Source of the DNA: Gemmatimonadetes bacterium T265
GTDB taxonomy: Bacteria > Gemmatimonadota > Gemmatimonadetes > Gemmatimonadales > Gemmatimonadaceae
NCBI GenBank assembly: GCA_019973575.1
Contig: BPUI01000001.1
Coordinates: 1,810,342-1,874,341, forward strand
DNA length: 64,000 nucleotides
Direction: 5' to 3'
Below, in pieces: positions 1-9,037 of this stretch. The stretch's first letter is position 1, and every line of letters begins with the position of its first letter. A program made the position numbers and the translations under genes. The notes beneath the pieces were generated by a model that saw only the letters and a program-made list of their open reading frames with translations, was not told the origin of the DNA and did no database searches.

Positions 1-224
1 CCCGTCCAGCGCGCGGCCGGCGCGGGGGGGCGGAAGCGGAGCGGGCCGACCGGCGGGGCGGCGTAGGGCACGCCCCGGAAGAGCAGGACGCCGGTGGCCG
101 AGTCGCGCGTGCCGCCGACGGCGCCGTCGGCGGTCGTGACGCGGGGGGCGGGCTGGGCGGCGAGGGGCGCGGCCGCCGCCGCGCAGGCGAGGAGCGCCGC
201 GCAGGCGCGTGTGCGGTTCGACAT
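1..224 (-). CDS. Carboxylesterase type B family protein (5' part only)
   Basis: The gene runs off the left edge, so only about 74 N-terminal residues are seen. An ATG at 224 opens a signal peptide (MSNRTRACAALLACAAAAAA, then PLAAQ), followed by a mature start with a VTTADG segment and the family's N-terminal block FRGVPYAAPPVG...LRFRPP ending in RWTG. That block is characteristic of type-B carboxylesterases (alpha/beta hydrolases that cleave carboxylic esters). The catalytic Ser, Glu and His lie outside the window. It starts 14 bases after the stop of the GH97 gene on the same strand, so the two are probably co-transcribed exported hydrolases. Family call is firm for so short a piece; substrate unknown. 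Confidence 0.8.
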   Translation of the reverse strand, partial: MSNRTRACAALLACAAAAAPLAAQPAPRVTTADGAVGGTRDSATGVLLFRGVPYAAPPVGPLRFRPPAPAARWT

Positions 225-238
225 GAGATGACTCCAGA

Positions 239-2323
239 TCACTCCGCGGGCCGGATGCGCACCGCCTGGCCGCCGCCGGGCGCGAGCGCCACGTGCAGCC
301 GCGTCGTGGCGTCGACCCGCCGCGACGAGATCGCGACCGGCAGCGGGTTGGTGAGCCAGTGGGCGCCCGGGCCGTCCGCATAGACCTCCGCGACGTAGCG
401 GCGCCCGGGCGTGAGGAAGTCGAGCGGCACGTCGAACGTCCGCGCCTCCTCGTCGGTGATCGCGCCGAGGAACCACTCGTCGCGCCCGCGCGCCTTGCGC
501 GCCACGACCACGTAGTCGCCGATGCGGCCGTCGACCACGCGCGTCGTGTCCCAGTCGACCGCGACGTCGCGGATGAACTGGAACTCGCGGTGACCCGCGT
601 AGTTCTCCGGCAGGTCGGCCGCCATCTGGACGGGCGAATAGAGCACGACGTAGAGCGCGAGCTGCTTGGCGACCGTGGTGCGCACGCGCGGCTGGTCGGG
701 GCGCCGCGCGCCGCCGACGGCCTTCGTCTCCAGGACGTCGAAGATCCCGGGCGTGAAGTCCATCGGCCCCGAGAGCATCCGCGTGAAGAAGAGGATCGTC
801 TCGTGCTCGGGGGGGTTGCCGCCGTCGAGGGACCAGGCGTTGTACTCCTGCCCCCGCGCGCCCTCGCGGCTCATCATGTTGGGCCAGGTGCGCCGCTCGC
901 CGGTGTCGTGGATGGGCTCGTGCATGTCGACGGCGATGCCGTACCGGGCCGCGGTCTCGATCACGCGGCGGTGGTGCCGCACCATCGCCTGCCCCTGGTG
1001 CGAGTCGCCGGCCTGCGTCGTGTCGCCGACGTAGCCGGTCTTGAGCGCGGTGATGCCTAACCGGTGGTAGAGGGCGAAGGCGCTGTCGAGCTGCCGGTCG
1101 TAGTTGGCGATGTTGGTCGCCGTCTCGTTGTGCGCGATGAGGGCGACGCCCTTGGAGCGGGCATACCGCGCCAGCCCCGGCAGGTCGTAGTCGGGGTACG
1201 CGCGCGTGAACGAGAACACCGCGCCGTTCTTCGGCCAGTCGCCGTCCCAGCCCACGTTCCACCCCTCGACGAGCGTGCCGCCCAGGCCGTTGGCGGCGGC
1301 GAAGTCGATGTAGGCGCGCGTGTTGGCGGTGGTCGCGCCGTGCTTCGGCCCCGACGCCCAGGTCATCAGGCCGAGGTGCATCCCCCACCAGATGCCGTCG
1401 TACTTCATCGGCCGCGCGAACGACGGGTCCGCGATCCGGCTCGGCGGGTTGAGCTTGAGGCCCAGCACGGAGGGCACGAGGTCCGCGGGCCGGTCGGCGA
1501 GCTGGATCGTCCGCCACGGCGACGCAAAGGGCGTGCGCCCCTTCACGGCGGTGCCGTCCTTCCAGCGGAAGAGCGCGGCGCGGAGCGTGCGGTCGGGCGG
1601 CCCGCCGGTGCGCGCGAGCGCGAGCGCGGCGTAGTCCTCGAGGTCCGCCTCGTGGAGCACCAGCTGCGTGCCCCGTGTGGTCTGGATCGTGATCGGCGTC
1701 TGCACCGTGTCGAGCCGCGTCACGGGGCCGGACGTGTAGAGCATCTCCTGCCGGTCGGCCCACGGCACGTTGGCCGGGATCGACCACGCCGTCGCGTTCT
1801 CCGCGAACGCGAACTCGGTGAGCTCGTCGGTGATCTCGAAGGCGCCGAGCCCGGGCTGGGCGGGGACTTCGTAGCGGAACGCGACCCCGTCGTCGAAGGC
1901 GCGGAAGGCCACGGCGAAGCGGCGGTCGGGCGCCGCGGCCTCGGCTACCGTCACGCGGAGCTCGCGGTGGTGGTCGCGCACGCGGGCCACCTCGCCCCAG
2001 GGCTGCGTCCAGGTGGTGTCGTACTCGGCGCGTGCGGTGTCGGCCAGGCGGAGCGGCGCGCCGCCGGCGCCTAACGCCGGCGCGCCGCGGAAGGCGAAGC
2101 CGAGCCGCGAGGGGAGGAGGAGCGGGCGGCCGTCGCGGGCCAGGGCGTAGGTGAGCACCCCGTCCCGCAGCTCGACGGTGACGACGTTGCGGCCGTCGGG
2201 CGAGGCGAGCCGGAGCGGGGCCGGGGCGGGAGCGGCCGGCTGCGTCTGCGCCCGGGCGGCGGGGGCGAGCAGCGCGGCGGCAGCGGCGGCCGCGAGCCGG
2301 GGGACGAAGCGAAAAGAGCGCAC
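239..2323 (-). CDS. Glycoside hydrolase family 97 (alpha-glucosidase/galactosidase, SusB-like), secreted
   Basis: About 694 residues, the usual GH97 length. I take GTG at 2323 as start because it opens a signal peptide directly (RSFRFVPRLAAAAAAALLAPAARAQ); an upstream in-frame ATG at 2425 would add a proline-rich stretch before it. The N-terminal beta-sandwich part begins with LRLASPDGRNVVTVEL; the TIM barrel shows VEGWNVGWDGDW (about residue 354), LKTGYVGD (about 428) and MHEPIHDTGERRTWPN (about 465-480), then EGARGQEYNAW. In retaining GH97 enzymes the nucleophile Asp sits on the strand that here reads KTGY; a Gly there fits the inverting alpha-glucosidase subgroup, but I cannot prove this. 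Periplasmic or exported degradation of alpha-glycosides is the likely role. Confidence 0.9.
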   Translation of the reverse strand: MRSFRFVPRLAAAAAAALLAPAARAQTQPAAPAPAPLRLASPDGRNVVTVELRDGVLTYALARDGRPLLLPSRLGFAFRGAPALGAGGAPLRLADTARAEYDTTWTQPWGEVARVRDHHRELRVTVAEAAAPDRRFAVAFRAFDDGVAFRYEVPAQPGLGAFEITDELTEFAFAENATAWSIPANVPWADRQEMLYTSGPVTRLDTVQTPITIQTTRGTQLVLHEADLEDYAALALARTGGPPDRTLRAALFRWKDGTAVKGRTPFASPWRTIQLADRPADLVPSVLGLKLNPPSRIADPSFARPMKYDGIWWGMHLGLMTWASGPKHGATTANTRAYIDFAAANGLGGTLVEGWNVGWDGDWPKNGAVFSFTRAYPDYDLPGLARYARSKGVALIAHNETATNIANYDRQLDSAFALYHRLGITALKTGYVGDTTQAGDSHQGQAMVRHHRRVIETAARYGIAVDMHEPIHDTGERRTWPNMMSREGARGQEYNAWSLDGGNPPEHETILFFTRMLSGPMDFTPGIFDVLETKAVGGARRPDQPRVRTTVAKQLALYVVLYSPVQMAADLPENYAGHREFQFIRDVAVDWDTTRVVDGRIGDYVVVARKARGRDEWFLGAITDEEARTFDVPLDFLTPGRRYVAEVYADGPGAHWLTNPLPVAISSRRVDATTRLHVALAPGGGQAVRIRPAE

Positions 2324-2458
2324 GAGGTGGGGCGGTGGTGGGTCGGGCGGGCCGGGGCGGAATCTAGGGCGCGCCGCGCGACCCACGTCATCGTCGCGGG
2401 CTGCCGGCCGATTGGGTTGTTGCACTTCTTCACCTCGCGGTCGGCCGGGAAATGCCGC

Positions 2459-4621
2459 TCATGCGAACGCGTCGTTGTCCTGCGGCCCCCGCCGCGCCCG
2501 CCGCCCGCGTCGCGCGGCCGTCCGGACGCCCGCCCGCGGGTGCCCGTCGAGGAACACCCCCGCCGCGCGCAGCCGCCGCAGGAGCCCCGCCTCTTCCGCC
2601 GGCGCGCCCGCGGCCAACTCGAACAGCGTCGGCGTGAGGCGCTGCGCCTTCGCGCCGAGCGCGGCCAGCACGCGCGCCGCGGTTTCCGCGTCGGGGCACT
2701 CGAGCAGCGTGGCCACGCGCACGCGCGCCCGCCGCACGCCCGCGAGCCACCCCTCGACCTCGCGCGCCACGTTCGCCGGGAGCGGCCTGGACGACGCGCG
2801 CGCGAGCACGCCTAACAGTTCGTCGCGCCCGAGCCCCGCCTCGGCCGCGGCGAGTACGGAGGCGCGTGTCAGCCGGAACGCCACGCCCGGCGCGTGCCCC
2901 ACGCGCTCCGCGAACCGCGCGAGCTCCGCCTCGACCGCCGGGTTCGGGGCGAGGAAGACGACGTCGAAGTTCGGCTGCACGACGACCGCGCCCGCCTCGT
3001 CCGCGCCGTAGGCGAACGTCGCGGCCGTGCCGAACAGGTAGCGCCCCGGGTCGGCGAGCGCGACGCAGAGCGCGCCGTCCGCGGCGCGGCCGAGCCGCAC
3101 GCCGCCGAACGCGGCGAGCCGGTCGACGAGGAACTGTTCGAGCATCTGCCGCCAGAGCGCGCGCAGCATCTGCCGCGGGTCCGCGTGCGGGCCCGTATAG
3201 TACGTCATCTGCGCGCGCCCGAAGGCGCCGCCGTCGGCTCCGCCCGCCGCGTGCAGCGCGAGCAGCGGGTTCGCCGCCCGCGCCTGGTGGTCGAGAAATT
3301 CGCCGAGTGGAACGAAACTCCCGTCGGTCGTGCGGAACGCGTCGGCGAGCGCGCCGGGCAGATCGAGCCCGTTCGGCACCTGGTAGAACGGCAGCACGTA
3401 CGGGAAGAACCGCGCCGCCCCCTCGCCGCCGTACGCGCTCGCGTACGACGGCGGGTTGCGCTCGGCCGAGCAGCGGAGGGGGGCGAGCAGCGCGTCGAGC
3501 CGCGCGTGCGGGGTGCCGGCGAGCCAGCGCGTGCCCGCCGCCGTCGCCTCGAGGTGCGGCTCGCCGCTCCCGGTCCCGCGCACCCGCGCGAGCCCGCGCT
3601 GTCGCAGCTCGGTCACCGCGACCGCGACGCGCCGCTCGGGGTCGACGGGGAGCAGCGGCGCGGCCCACTCGGGGAGCGCGACGAGGCGCGCGTCGATCGC
3701 CTTGCGGGCGCGCGCGAACACGGCGAGGTCGTTCGCGCGCAGGCGGACGGGCTCCGCGGCGGCCGCGGCGAGCACGGTCGTCATGTCCTCCATGCGCACC
3801 GCGAGGTCGAACGTCTCGTCCGGGACGACCGGCGCGGGCGCCGCCGCCGCGGGGCGCCGCAGCTCGCGGGCCGCGGACGGCCAGACGCCGACGAGCGGTT
3901 CGAGGTCGTCGCCCCGCATGCCTAACAGCACCACGGCGAAGCGGAGCCCGGCGTGGAGCGCGTCGGCGAACATGCCGCGGTCGTCGTCACCGCGGTCGTC
4001 GCCGCCGCGGACCGCCGGGTCGGCCGCCGCCTCGCGGAGCGGCAGGCCGTCGGGCGCGTCGAGCAGGCGGCGCACCAGGCGCTGCAGGGCGCGCAGCACG
4101 TGGAGCGACTCGTCCGGCGGGTCGGTGAGGGCCGCGCCGCGGGCCGTCGCCCACGCGCCGAGCGCGGCGTCGGCGTCGGCCGCGAGCAGGTCGCCCGCCC
4201 ACCCCTCGAAGCCCACGCGCGCGGCGAGCGCGGGCCGGCTGCCGTAGCCGCCGACCCACCCGCCGGACGGACCAGCCCAGCCGCCGAGCCGCTGTACGTC
4301 CTCGGTCGTGAAGTGCTCCTCCAGGTAGTGCAGGAGCGCGGCGGGCGTGGGCGCGTCGAAGACGCGGTGGCGGTCCGCGGCGCGCAGCACGCGCACCAGC
4401 TCGCGCGCGTCGTCGGCGACGAGGGCGCGGCGGCCGGCGGGGTCGAGCCGGACGAGCCCCGCGCCTAACAGCGCGTCGCGGGCCGGGCCGAGCGCGGCGG
4501 CGGCGACGTTGGCGGAGGGCTTGAGCTGGTCGAGCGCGACGCGGCGGGCCGCGACGGGGAGCGCGTCCCAGCGCGGGAGCTCCGCGAGCACCGCCGGCCA
4601 GCGGACGTCGAGCAGCTTCAC
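2459..4621 (-). CDS. Helicase-associated protein, partner of bacterial XPB (Helicase_C_3 / XPB N-terminal-like)
   Basis: 720 residues from ATG at 4621 (MKLLDVRWPAVLAELPRWDALP). It lies 18 bases downstream of the XPB helicase gene on the same strand, so one transcript. The N-terminal half is helical and winged-helix-like (LKPSANVAAAALGPARDALLGAGLV). The C-terminal third, around FLAPNPAVEAELARFAERVG, ending PDAETAARVLAALGAKAQRLTPTLFEL, is the domain seen in actinobacterial proteins encoded next to ercc3/XPB (the Rv0862c type in Mycobacterium tuberculosis, from memory). No Walker motifs or nuclease motifs are visible. A DNA-repair or transcription-linked accessory subunit is the reasonable inference; its biochemistry is not established. 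Confidence 0.8.
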   Translation of the reverse strand: MKLLDVRWPAVLAELPRWDALPVAARRVALDQLKPSANVAAAALGPARDALLGAGLVRLDPAGRRALVADDARELVRVLRAADRHRVFDAPTPAALLHYLEEHFTTEDVQRLGGWAGPSGGWVGGYGSRPALAARVGFEGWAGDLLAADADAALGAWATARGAALTDPPDESLHVLRALQRLVRRLLDAPDGLPLREAAADPAVRGGDDRGDDDRGMFADALHAGLRFAVVLLGMRGDDLEPLVGVWPSAARELRRPAAAAPAPVVPDETFDLAVRMEDMTTVLAAAAAEPVRLRANDLAVFARARKAIDARLVALPEWAAPLLPVDPERRVAVAVTELRQRGLARVRGTGSGEPHLEATAAGTRWLAGTPHARLDALLAPLRCSAERNPPSYASAYGGEGAARFFPYVLPFYQVPNGLDLPGALADAFRTTDGSFVPLGEFLDHQARAANPLLALHAAGGADGGAFGRAQMTYYTGPHADPRQMLRALWRQMLEQFLVDRLAAFGGVRLGRAADGALCVALADPGRYLFGTAATFAYGADEAGAVVVQPNFDVVFLAPNPAVEAELARFAERVGHAPGVAFRLTRASVLAAAEAGLGRDELLGVLARASSRPLPANVAREVEGWLAGVRRARVRVATLLECPDAETAARVLAALGAKAQRLTPTLFELAAGAPAEEAGLLRRLRAAGVFLDGHPRAGVRTAARRGRRARRGPQDNDAFA

Positions 4622-4639
4622 GGCCCCTCCCGCGTGGTG

Positions 4640-6361
4640 TTAGGCGTCGCGTCCGGCGTACGGCCCGGCGTCGACGATCTCGTAGCCGTACCCCTGCTCG
4701 CAGAGGAAGAGCTGGCGCCGGAGCGCGACCTCCTGCTCGACCGTGTCGCGGCTGACGACGGTGTAGAAGTGGGCCTGGTTGGCGCCCGCCTTGGGGCGGA
4801 GCAGGCGCCCGAGCCGCTGCGCCTCCTCCTGCCGCGAGCCGAACGTGCCCGAGACCTCGACGGCGAGCGACGCGTCGGGCAGGTCGACGGCGAAGTTGGC
4901 GACCTTGGAGACGACGAGCACCGGCAGCTCGCCGGCGCGGAAGGCGTCGAACAGCACGTCGCGCCGGCGTTGGGCGGTCGCGCCCGTGAGCAGCGGCGCG
5001 TCGAGCGCGCCGGCGAGCGCGCGCAGCTGGTCGAGGTACGTGCCGATGACGAGCGCGGGCTCCCCCGCGTGTTCGGCGAGGATCTCGCGCACGACGGCTT
5101 CCTTGGCGGGGTTCTCCGCGGCGATCCGGAAACGGTCGCGCGGCTCGGCCACCGCGTAGGGCAGGCGGAGGTCGTCGGGGATCGGCACGCGCACCTCGCG
5201 GCAGACCGCGGTCGCGATCCACCCCTGGCGTTCGAGCACCTTCCACGGCACGTCGGCCTTCTTGGGGCCGATGAGCGCGAACACGTCGTCCTCGCGCCCG
5301 TCCTCGCGCACGAGCGTGGCCGTGAGGCCGAGCCGGCGGCGCGCCTGCAGGCCGGCGGTCACCTGGAAGACGGGCGCGGGGAGGACGTGGACCTCGTCGT
5401 AGACGATGAGCCCCCACGCGCGCTCGTCGAAGAGTGCGAGGTGCGTGAACTCGGCGTCGGCGCGCGCGCGGTGCGTGAGCACCTGGTACGTCGCGACGGT
5501 CACGGGGCGCACGTCCTTCGTGTCGCCGGTGTACTCGCCGATCGCGTCCCACGGCAGCGTGGTCTTGTCGCGCAGCTCGGCGATCCACTGCCGCACCGCG
5601 GTGACGCTGGTCGTGAGGACGAGCGTCGACGCGCCGACGGCCGCCATGCACGCCATTCCGACGACGGTCTTGCCCGCGCCGCACGGAAGCACGACGACCC
5701 CCGACCCGCCGCGCGCCGACCCGCCGGCGTGGAACGCGGCGACGGCGTCGGCCTGGTAGGGGCGGAGCGCGAACGGGGCGCCGCCCAGGGTTTCCGAACG
5801 CAGCGTGATGCCTAACGGCTCGGCCTCGGCGTAGCCGGCCATGTCTTCGGCCGGGAAGCCCGCGCGGACGAGCCCCTGCTTGAGGCGGCCGCGGTCGTCG
5901 GCGCGGACGCGGAAAGTGGTCGGCCCGGCGCGGTCGGCGAGCAGGGGGGCGAGCCCGCGCCCGCGGGCGAGTTCCTCGGCCAGGGCGGCGTCGCTCGCGC
6001 GAAGGAGCAGCGTACGCGCGCCGGCAGGGTCGTCGTCCTCGTCCGCCTCGCGGTCCAGCCGCACGCGGCCGTAGCGGTCGGCGAACTCGCGCACCCGCGC
6101 GGCAAGGTGGGGCGGGACGGGGTACTTCGCGTACTCGTCGAGCGCGCCCGCGATGGCGTCGACGGGCACGCCCGCGGCGCACGCGTTCCAGATCGAGAGC
6201 GGGGTGATCCGGTACGTGTGGACGTGCTCTGGCGACTTGACCAGCTCGGCGAAGCGGGCGAGGGCGTCGCGCGCCTCCGCGTAGCGCGGGGCGTCGACCT
6301 CCGCGAGCACGGTGAGGTCGCCCTGGACGATGAGGGGGTTGTCGGGGCGGGGCGGGGGCAT
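4640..6361 (-). CDS. XPB/Ssl2-like DEAD/DEAH-box DNA helicase
   Basis: 573 residues from the ATG at 6361 (MPPPRPDNPLIVQGDLTVL), chosen because bacterial XPB proteins start just before the PLIVQ-D-TLL-EV segment; an ATG at 6409 would add 16 residues. N-terminal damage-recognition-like domain with VKSPEHVHTYRITPLSIWNA; Walker A LPCGAGKT near residue 230; DEVH box in LIVYDEVHVLPAP; motif III GLTATLVREDG; motif VI EAQRLGRLLRPK; XPB-typical C-terminus DTVEQEVALRRQLFLCEQGYGYEI. It should be a 3'-5' DNA helicase/translocase, in repair or transcription-coupled work. It is followed by its partner gene. Its stop codon TAA is provided by a GCCTAAC heptamer. Confidence 0.95.
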   Translation of the reverse strand: MPPPRPDNPLIVQGDLTVLAEVDAPRYAEARDALARFAELVKSPEHVHTYRITPLSIWNACAAGVPVDAIAGALDEYAKYPVPPHLAARVREFADRYGRVRLDREADEDDDPAGARTLLLRASDAALAEELARGRGLAPLLADRAGPTTFRVRADDRGRLKQGLVRAGFPAEDMAGYAEAEPLGITLRSETLGGAPFALRPYQADAVAAFHAGGSARGGSGVVVLPCGAGKTVVGMACMAAVGASTLVLTTSVTAVRQWIAELRDKTTLPWDAIGEYTGDTKDVRPVTVATYQVLTHRARADAEFTHLALFDERAWGLIVYDEVHVLPAPVFQVTAGLQARRRLGLTATLVREDGREDDVFALIGPKKADVPWKVLERQGWIATAVCREVRVPIPDDLRLPYAVAEPRDRFRIAAENPAKEAVVREILAEHAGEPALVIGTYLDQLRALAGALDAPLLTGATAQRRRDVLFDAFRAGELPVLVVSKVANFAVDLPDASLAVEVSGTFGSRQEEAQRLGRLLRPKAGANQAHFYTVVSRDTVEQEVALRRQLFLCEQGYGYEIVDAGPYAGRDA

Positions 6362-6493
6362 GCGCGGCGGTGGGGCGCCGCCGCAAGGTGGCGACGCGAG
6401 ACGAGACACGCTCGGAAGCTAGGCCGCGAGCCGCCGGACCGGCGCCCCTCGCTTCTCCGCCCGGTGCGTCGCCTGCCGCGCCATCTTTCGCCC

Positions 6494-7519
6494 ATGCGCT
6501 TCGTCGACAACCGCGGCGTCCTCGACGCCCGCCGCAACCTCGCCCTCGAGGAGTACGTCCTCCGCCACACGCCGAGCGACGAGGACTGCCTCCTCTTCTA
6601 CGTCAACGCCCCGGCCATCATCATCGGCCGCAACCAGAACACGATCGAGGAGATCAACCCGGCGGTCGTCGCCGAGCGCGGCATCACCGTCGTCCGCCGC
6701 CTCTCCGGCGGCGGCGCGGTCTACCACGACCTCGGCAACCTCAACTTCAGCTTCATGACCCCCGCCGCCCCCGACCGCTTCAACCGCTACGAGGCCTTCC
6801 TCCGCCCCGTGCTCGACGTCCTGCGCGCGTTAGGCCTCGACGCCGAGCTCGGCGGCCGCAACGACGTCACGGTCGGCGGGCGCAAGGTGTCCGGCAACGC
6901 CCAGTTCACGACGACGCGCCGCATGTTCAGCCACGGCACGCTGCTCGTCGACGCCGACCTCGACGCGGTCACCGCCGCGCTCAACCCGAAGCCCGGCAAG
7001 GTGGAGTCGAAGGGCGTGAAGTCGATCCGCGGCCGCGTCGCGAACATCGCCGAACTCGTCGCGGCGCGCGGCGGCGCGCCCGGCGGCGGTCCCCCGGTCA
7101 CGGTCGACTCGCTGCGCGACGCCATCCTCGAGCGCCTGTTCGGCACGCACGACCTCGCGCGCGTGCCCCAGGTCGAGATGACGGAAGAGGACTGGCGCGC
7201 CATCGAACGGCTCGCGGTCGAGAAGTACGGCGCGTGGGCCTGGACCTACGGCGAGGACCCGCCGAGCGACGTGCGGCGCTCGCGGCGGTTCGCGGCGGGG
7301 GAGTTGGACGTGCGGCTCGCCGTTGCCGCCGGGCGGATCACCACGGCGCGGGTCTACGGCGACTTCCAGGGGCCGGAGGACGTGCGGGGGTTCGAAGAGC
7401 GGCTGGTCGGGGTGCGGTACGACCGCGAGGCGGTGGGGCGGGCGCTGGCGGACGTGGACGTGACGGCGTACTTCGGCGCGGTGAGCGAGGAGGAGGTGCT
7501 GGACGTGGTAGTCGGCTGA
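6494..7519 (+). CDS. lplA: Lipoate-protein ligase A
   Basis: 341 residues, equal to the two-domain E. coli LplA length. The start at 6494 gives MRFVDNRGVLDARRNLALEEYVL, the family's usual N-terminus. Motifs: IIIGRNQNTIEEIN, then RRLSGGGAVYHDLGNLNFSF (the RRxSGGGAVxHD lipoyl-AMP site), GRNDVTVGGRKVSGNAQ, and the C-terminal accessory domain with WAWTYGEDPP. It activates free lipoate with ATP and transfers it to E2 and GcvH lysines in the cytoplasm. It is divergent from XPB across a 132-base gap and convergent with rmuC. No lipB or lipA lies nearby. Confidence 0.95.
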   Translation: MRFVDNRGVLDARRNLALEEYVLRHTPSDEDCLLFYVNAPAIIIGRNQNTIEEINPAVVAERGITVVRRLSGGGAVYHDLGNLNFSFMTPAAPDRFNRYEAFLRPVLDVLRALGLDAELGGRNDVTVGGRKVSGNAQFTTTRRMFSHGTLLVDADLDAVTAALNPKPGKVESKGVKSIRGRVANIAELVAARGGAPGGGPPVTVDSLRDAILERLFGTHDLARVPQVEMTEEDWRAIERLAVEKYGAWAWTYGEDPPSDVRRSRRFAAGELDVRLAVAAGRITTARVYGDFQGPEDVRGFEERLVGVRYDREAVGRALADVDVTAYFGAVSEEEVLDVVVG

Positions 7520-7540
7520 GTGACGGTGTGACTGGCCCGC

Positions 7541-8818
7541 CTAACACACCTCGTCCGCCCCCCTCAGCCCCCGCCCCACCCGCCCCGGCCCTTCGAACTC
7601 CTCCGCACTCGTCGCCCCGAGGTCCCGCAGCCGCCGCGCCTGCGGCAGCACCCGGTGTTCGAGTGACCCCACCGCGGCGTTGTACGCGTCGCTCGCCCGC
7701 TCCAGCCCCCGCCGCATCTCCCCGAAGTGCCCGGCGAACACCCGCACCCGCTCGTACAGCTCGCGCCCCGCCGCGCTCACCTGCTCCGCGTTCCGCGCCA
7801 CCCGCTCCTGCTGCCACCCGTACGCCACCGCGCGCAGCAGCGCGATGAGCGTCGTCGGACTCGCCGCGATCACCCGCTGCGCCACCCCCGCCTCGAGCAG
7901 CGCCGGGTCGTGCGCCAGCGCCGCCCCGAACACGCCCTCGCCCGGCAGGAACATCACGACGAACTCGGGCGTCTCCGCGAACTGCCCCCAGTACGCCTTG
8001 GCCGAGAGCTTCGCGACGTGGTCGCGCACCTGCCGCGCGTGGTCGCGGAGCCGCTCCGCGCGCAGCCCGTCGTCGCCCGCGTCCGTCGCGGCGAGGTAGG
8101 CGTCGAGCGGGGCCTTCGCGTCGACCACGACCACCTTGCCCCCGGGGAGGCGTACGACGAGGTCCGGGCGCAGCCGCCCGTCGTCGAGGCGCGCCTGCTC
8201 GACGAAGTCGCAGTGCTCGAGCATCCCGGCCATCTCGCAGACGCGCTTGAGCTGGACCTCGCCCCAGCGCCCCCGCGCGTGCGGCGTGCGGAGCGCCTCG
8301 ACGAGCTGCTGCGTGCGCGCGCCCAACGCGCGCTGCCCCTCGGCCAGCGCGCGCACCTGCGCGAGCAGCCCCTCGTACGCGCCCGCGCGCGCGACCTCGA
8401 CGGCCTGCACCGCCCCGCCGACCCGCTCGAGCGACTCGCGGAGCGGCGCGACCAGCTCGAGGAGGCGCGCGCCGTCCTCGCGGCGCGCGTCCGCGCTCGC
8501 CGCCCCGAACGCCTCGCGCAGCTGCGCGCGCGCCTCCGCCTGCCGCTCGGCCTCCCCGGCCGCGGCGCGCCGCTCGGCCGCGAGCTCGGCGCCTAACGCG
8601 GCGGCGGCGCGCTCGGCCTCGCCCCGCGCGGCGGCGTGCGCGGCGCGCTCGGCGTCGGCGCGCCGCAGGGCGTCCTCGCGCTCGCCGAGCCGCGCCGCGA
8701 GCCCGGCGGCGTGGGCCGCGGCCCGCCCCCGCGCCGCGGTCCACGCCAGCGCGCCCGCGCCCGCCGCGCCGAGGAGGAGCCCGCCGGCGGCGCCGGCGAC
8801 GAAGTCGGGAGTGGGCAT
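7541..8818 (-). CDS. rmuC: DNA recombination protein RmuC
   Basis: 425 residues from ATG at 8818 ([20 protein letters not shown]): a single N-terminal membrane segment, then a long Ala/Glu/Arg coiled coil (about residues 30-170), then the RmuC nuclease-like core: [61 protein letters not shown] and [11 protein letters not shown]. RmuC limits DNA rearrangement at inverted repeats and has been linked to nuclease-type activity, which is notable in a genome with several palindromes. The stop TAG lies inside a GTTAGGC heptamer at 7539-7545. Confidence 0.93.
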   Translation of the reverse strand: MPTPDFVAGAAGGLLLGAAGAGALAWTAARGRAAAHAAGLAARLGEREDALRRADAERAAHAAARGEAERAAAALGAELAAERRAAAGEAERQAEARAQLREAFGAASADARREDGARLLELVAPLRESLERVGGAVQAVEVARAGAYEGLLAQVRALAEGQRALGARTQQLVEALRTPHARGRWGEVQLKRVCEMAGMLEHCDFVEQARLDDGRLRPDLVVRLPGGKVVVVDAKAPLDAYLAATDAGDDGLRAERLRDHARQVRDHVAKLSAKAYWGQFAETPEFVVMFLPGEGVFGAALAHDPALLEAGVAQRVIAASPTTLIALLRAVAYGWQQERVARNAEQVSAAGRELYERVRVFAGHFGEMRRGLERASDAYNAAVGSLEHRVLPQARRLRDLGATSAEEFEGPGRVGRGLRGADEVC

Positions 8819-8924
8819 CGGAGGGGCGGCGGTGAGAGGGCGGCGCGGGCACGCGAAGCTACAGCGATTCCCGCGCGCGTGTAGAACAATTCGCGCCTGC
8901 GTTTGGCACTTGCGTAAGGCAGCG

Positions 8925-8952
8925 GTGGACCCCCGCTTGCGCGGGGGGCCAC
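8925..8952. repeat. Short palindromic element (GTGGACCCCCGC hairpin)
   Basis: Two 12-base arms, GTGGACCCCCGC and GCGGGGGGCCAC, pair with one mismatch across a TTGC loop. It sits in the 219-base gap between the rmuC start and the GH43 stop, where I see no gene. Related C-run/G-run hairpins occur at 33432-33482 and 37420-37439, so this looks like a REP-type dispersed element. A degenerate copy of the flank (ACCAACGCAATCGCC versus ATCAACGCGGTCGCC) follows downstream. Confidence 0.5.
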
Positions 8953-9037
8953 GCTTGACCAACGCAATCGCCGGTTGCTCTCGCGCTCGGTAGGGCAGCA
9001 ATGGTTCCACCCGTGATCAACGCGGTCGCCGGCGGCG

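Noticed and set aside
2430-4247. Overlapping long frames antisense to the XPB partner
   Set aside because: Arg/Ala/Pro shadow coding typical of GC-rich third-position bias; the minus-strand gene has conserved motifs.
8819-9037. Possible small gene between rmuC and the GH43 gene
   Set aside because: Only hairpin and degenerate repeat sequence; no start with a ribosome site.
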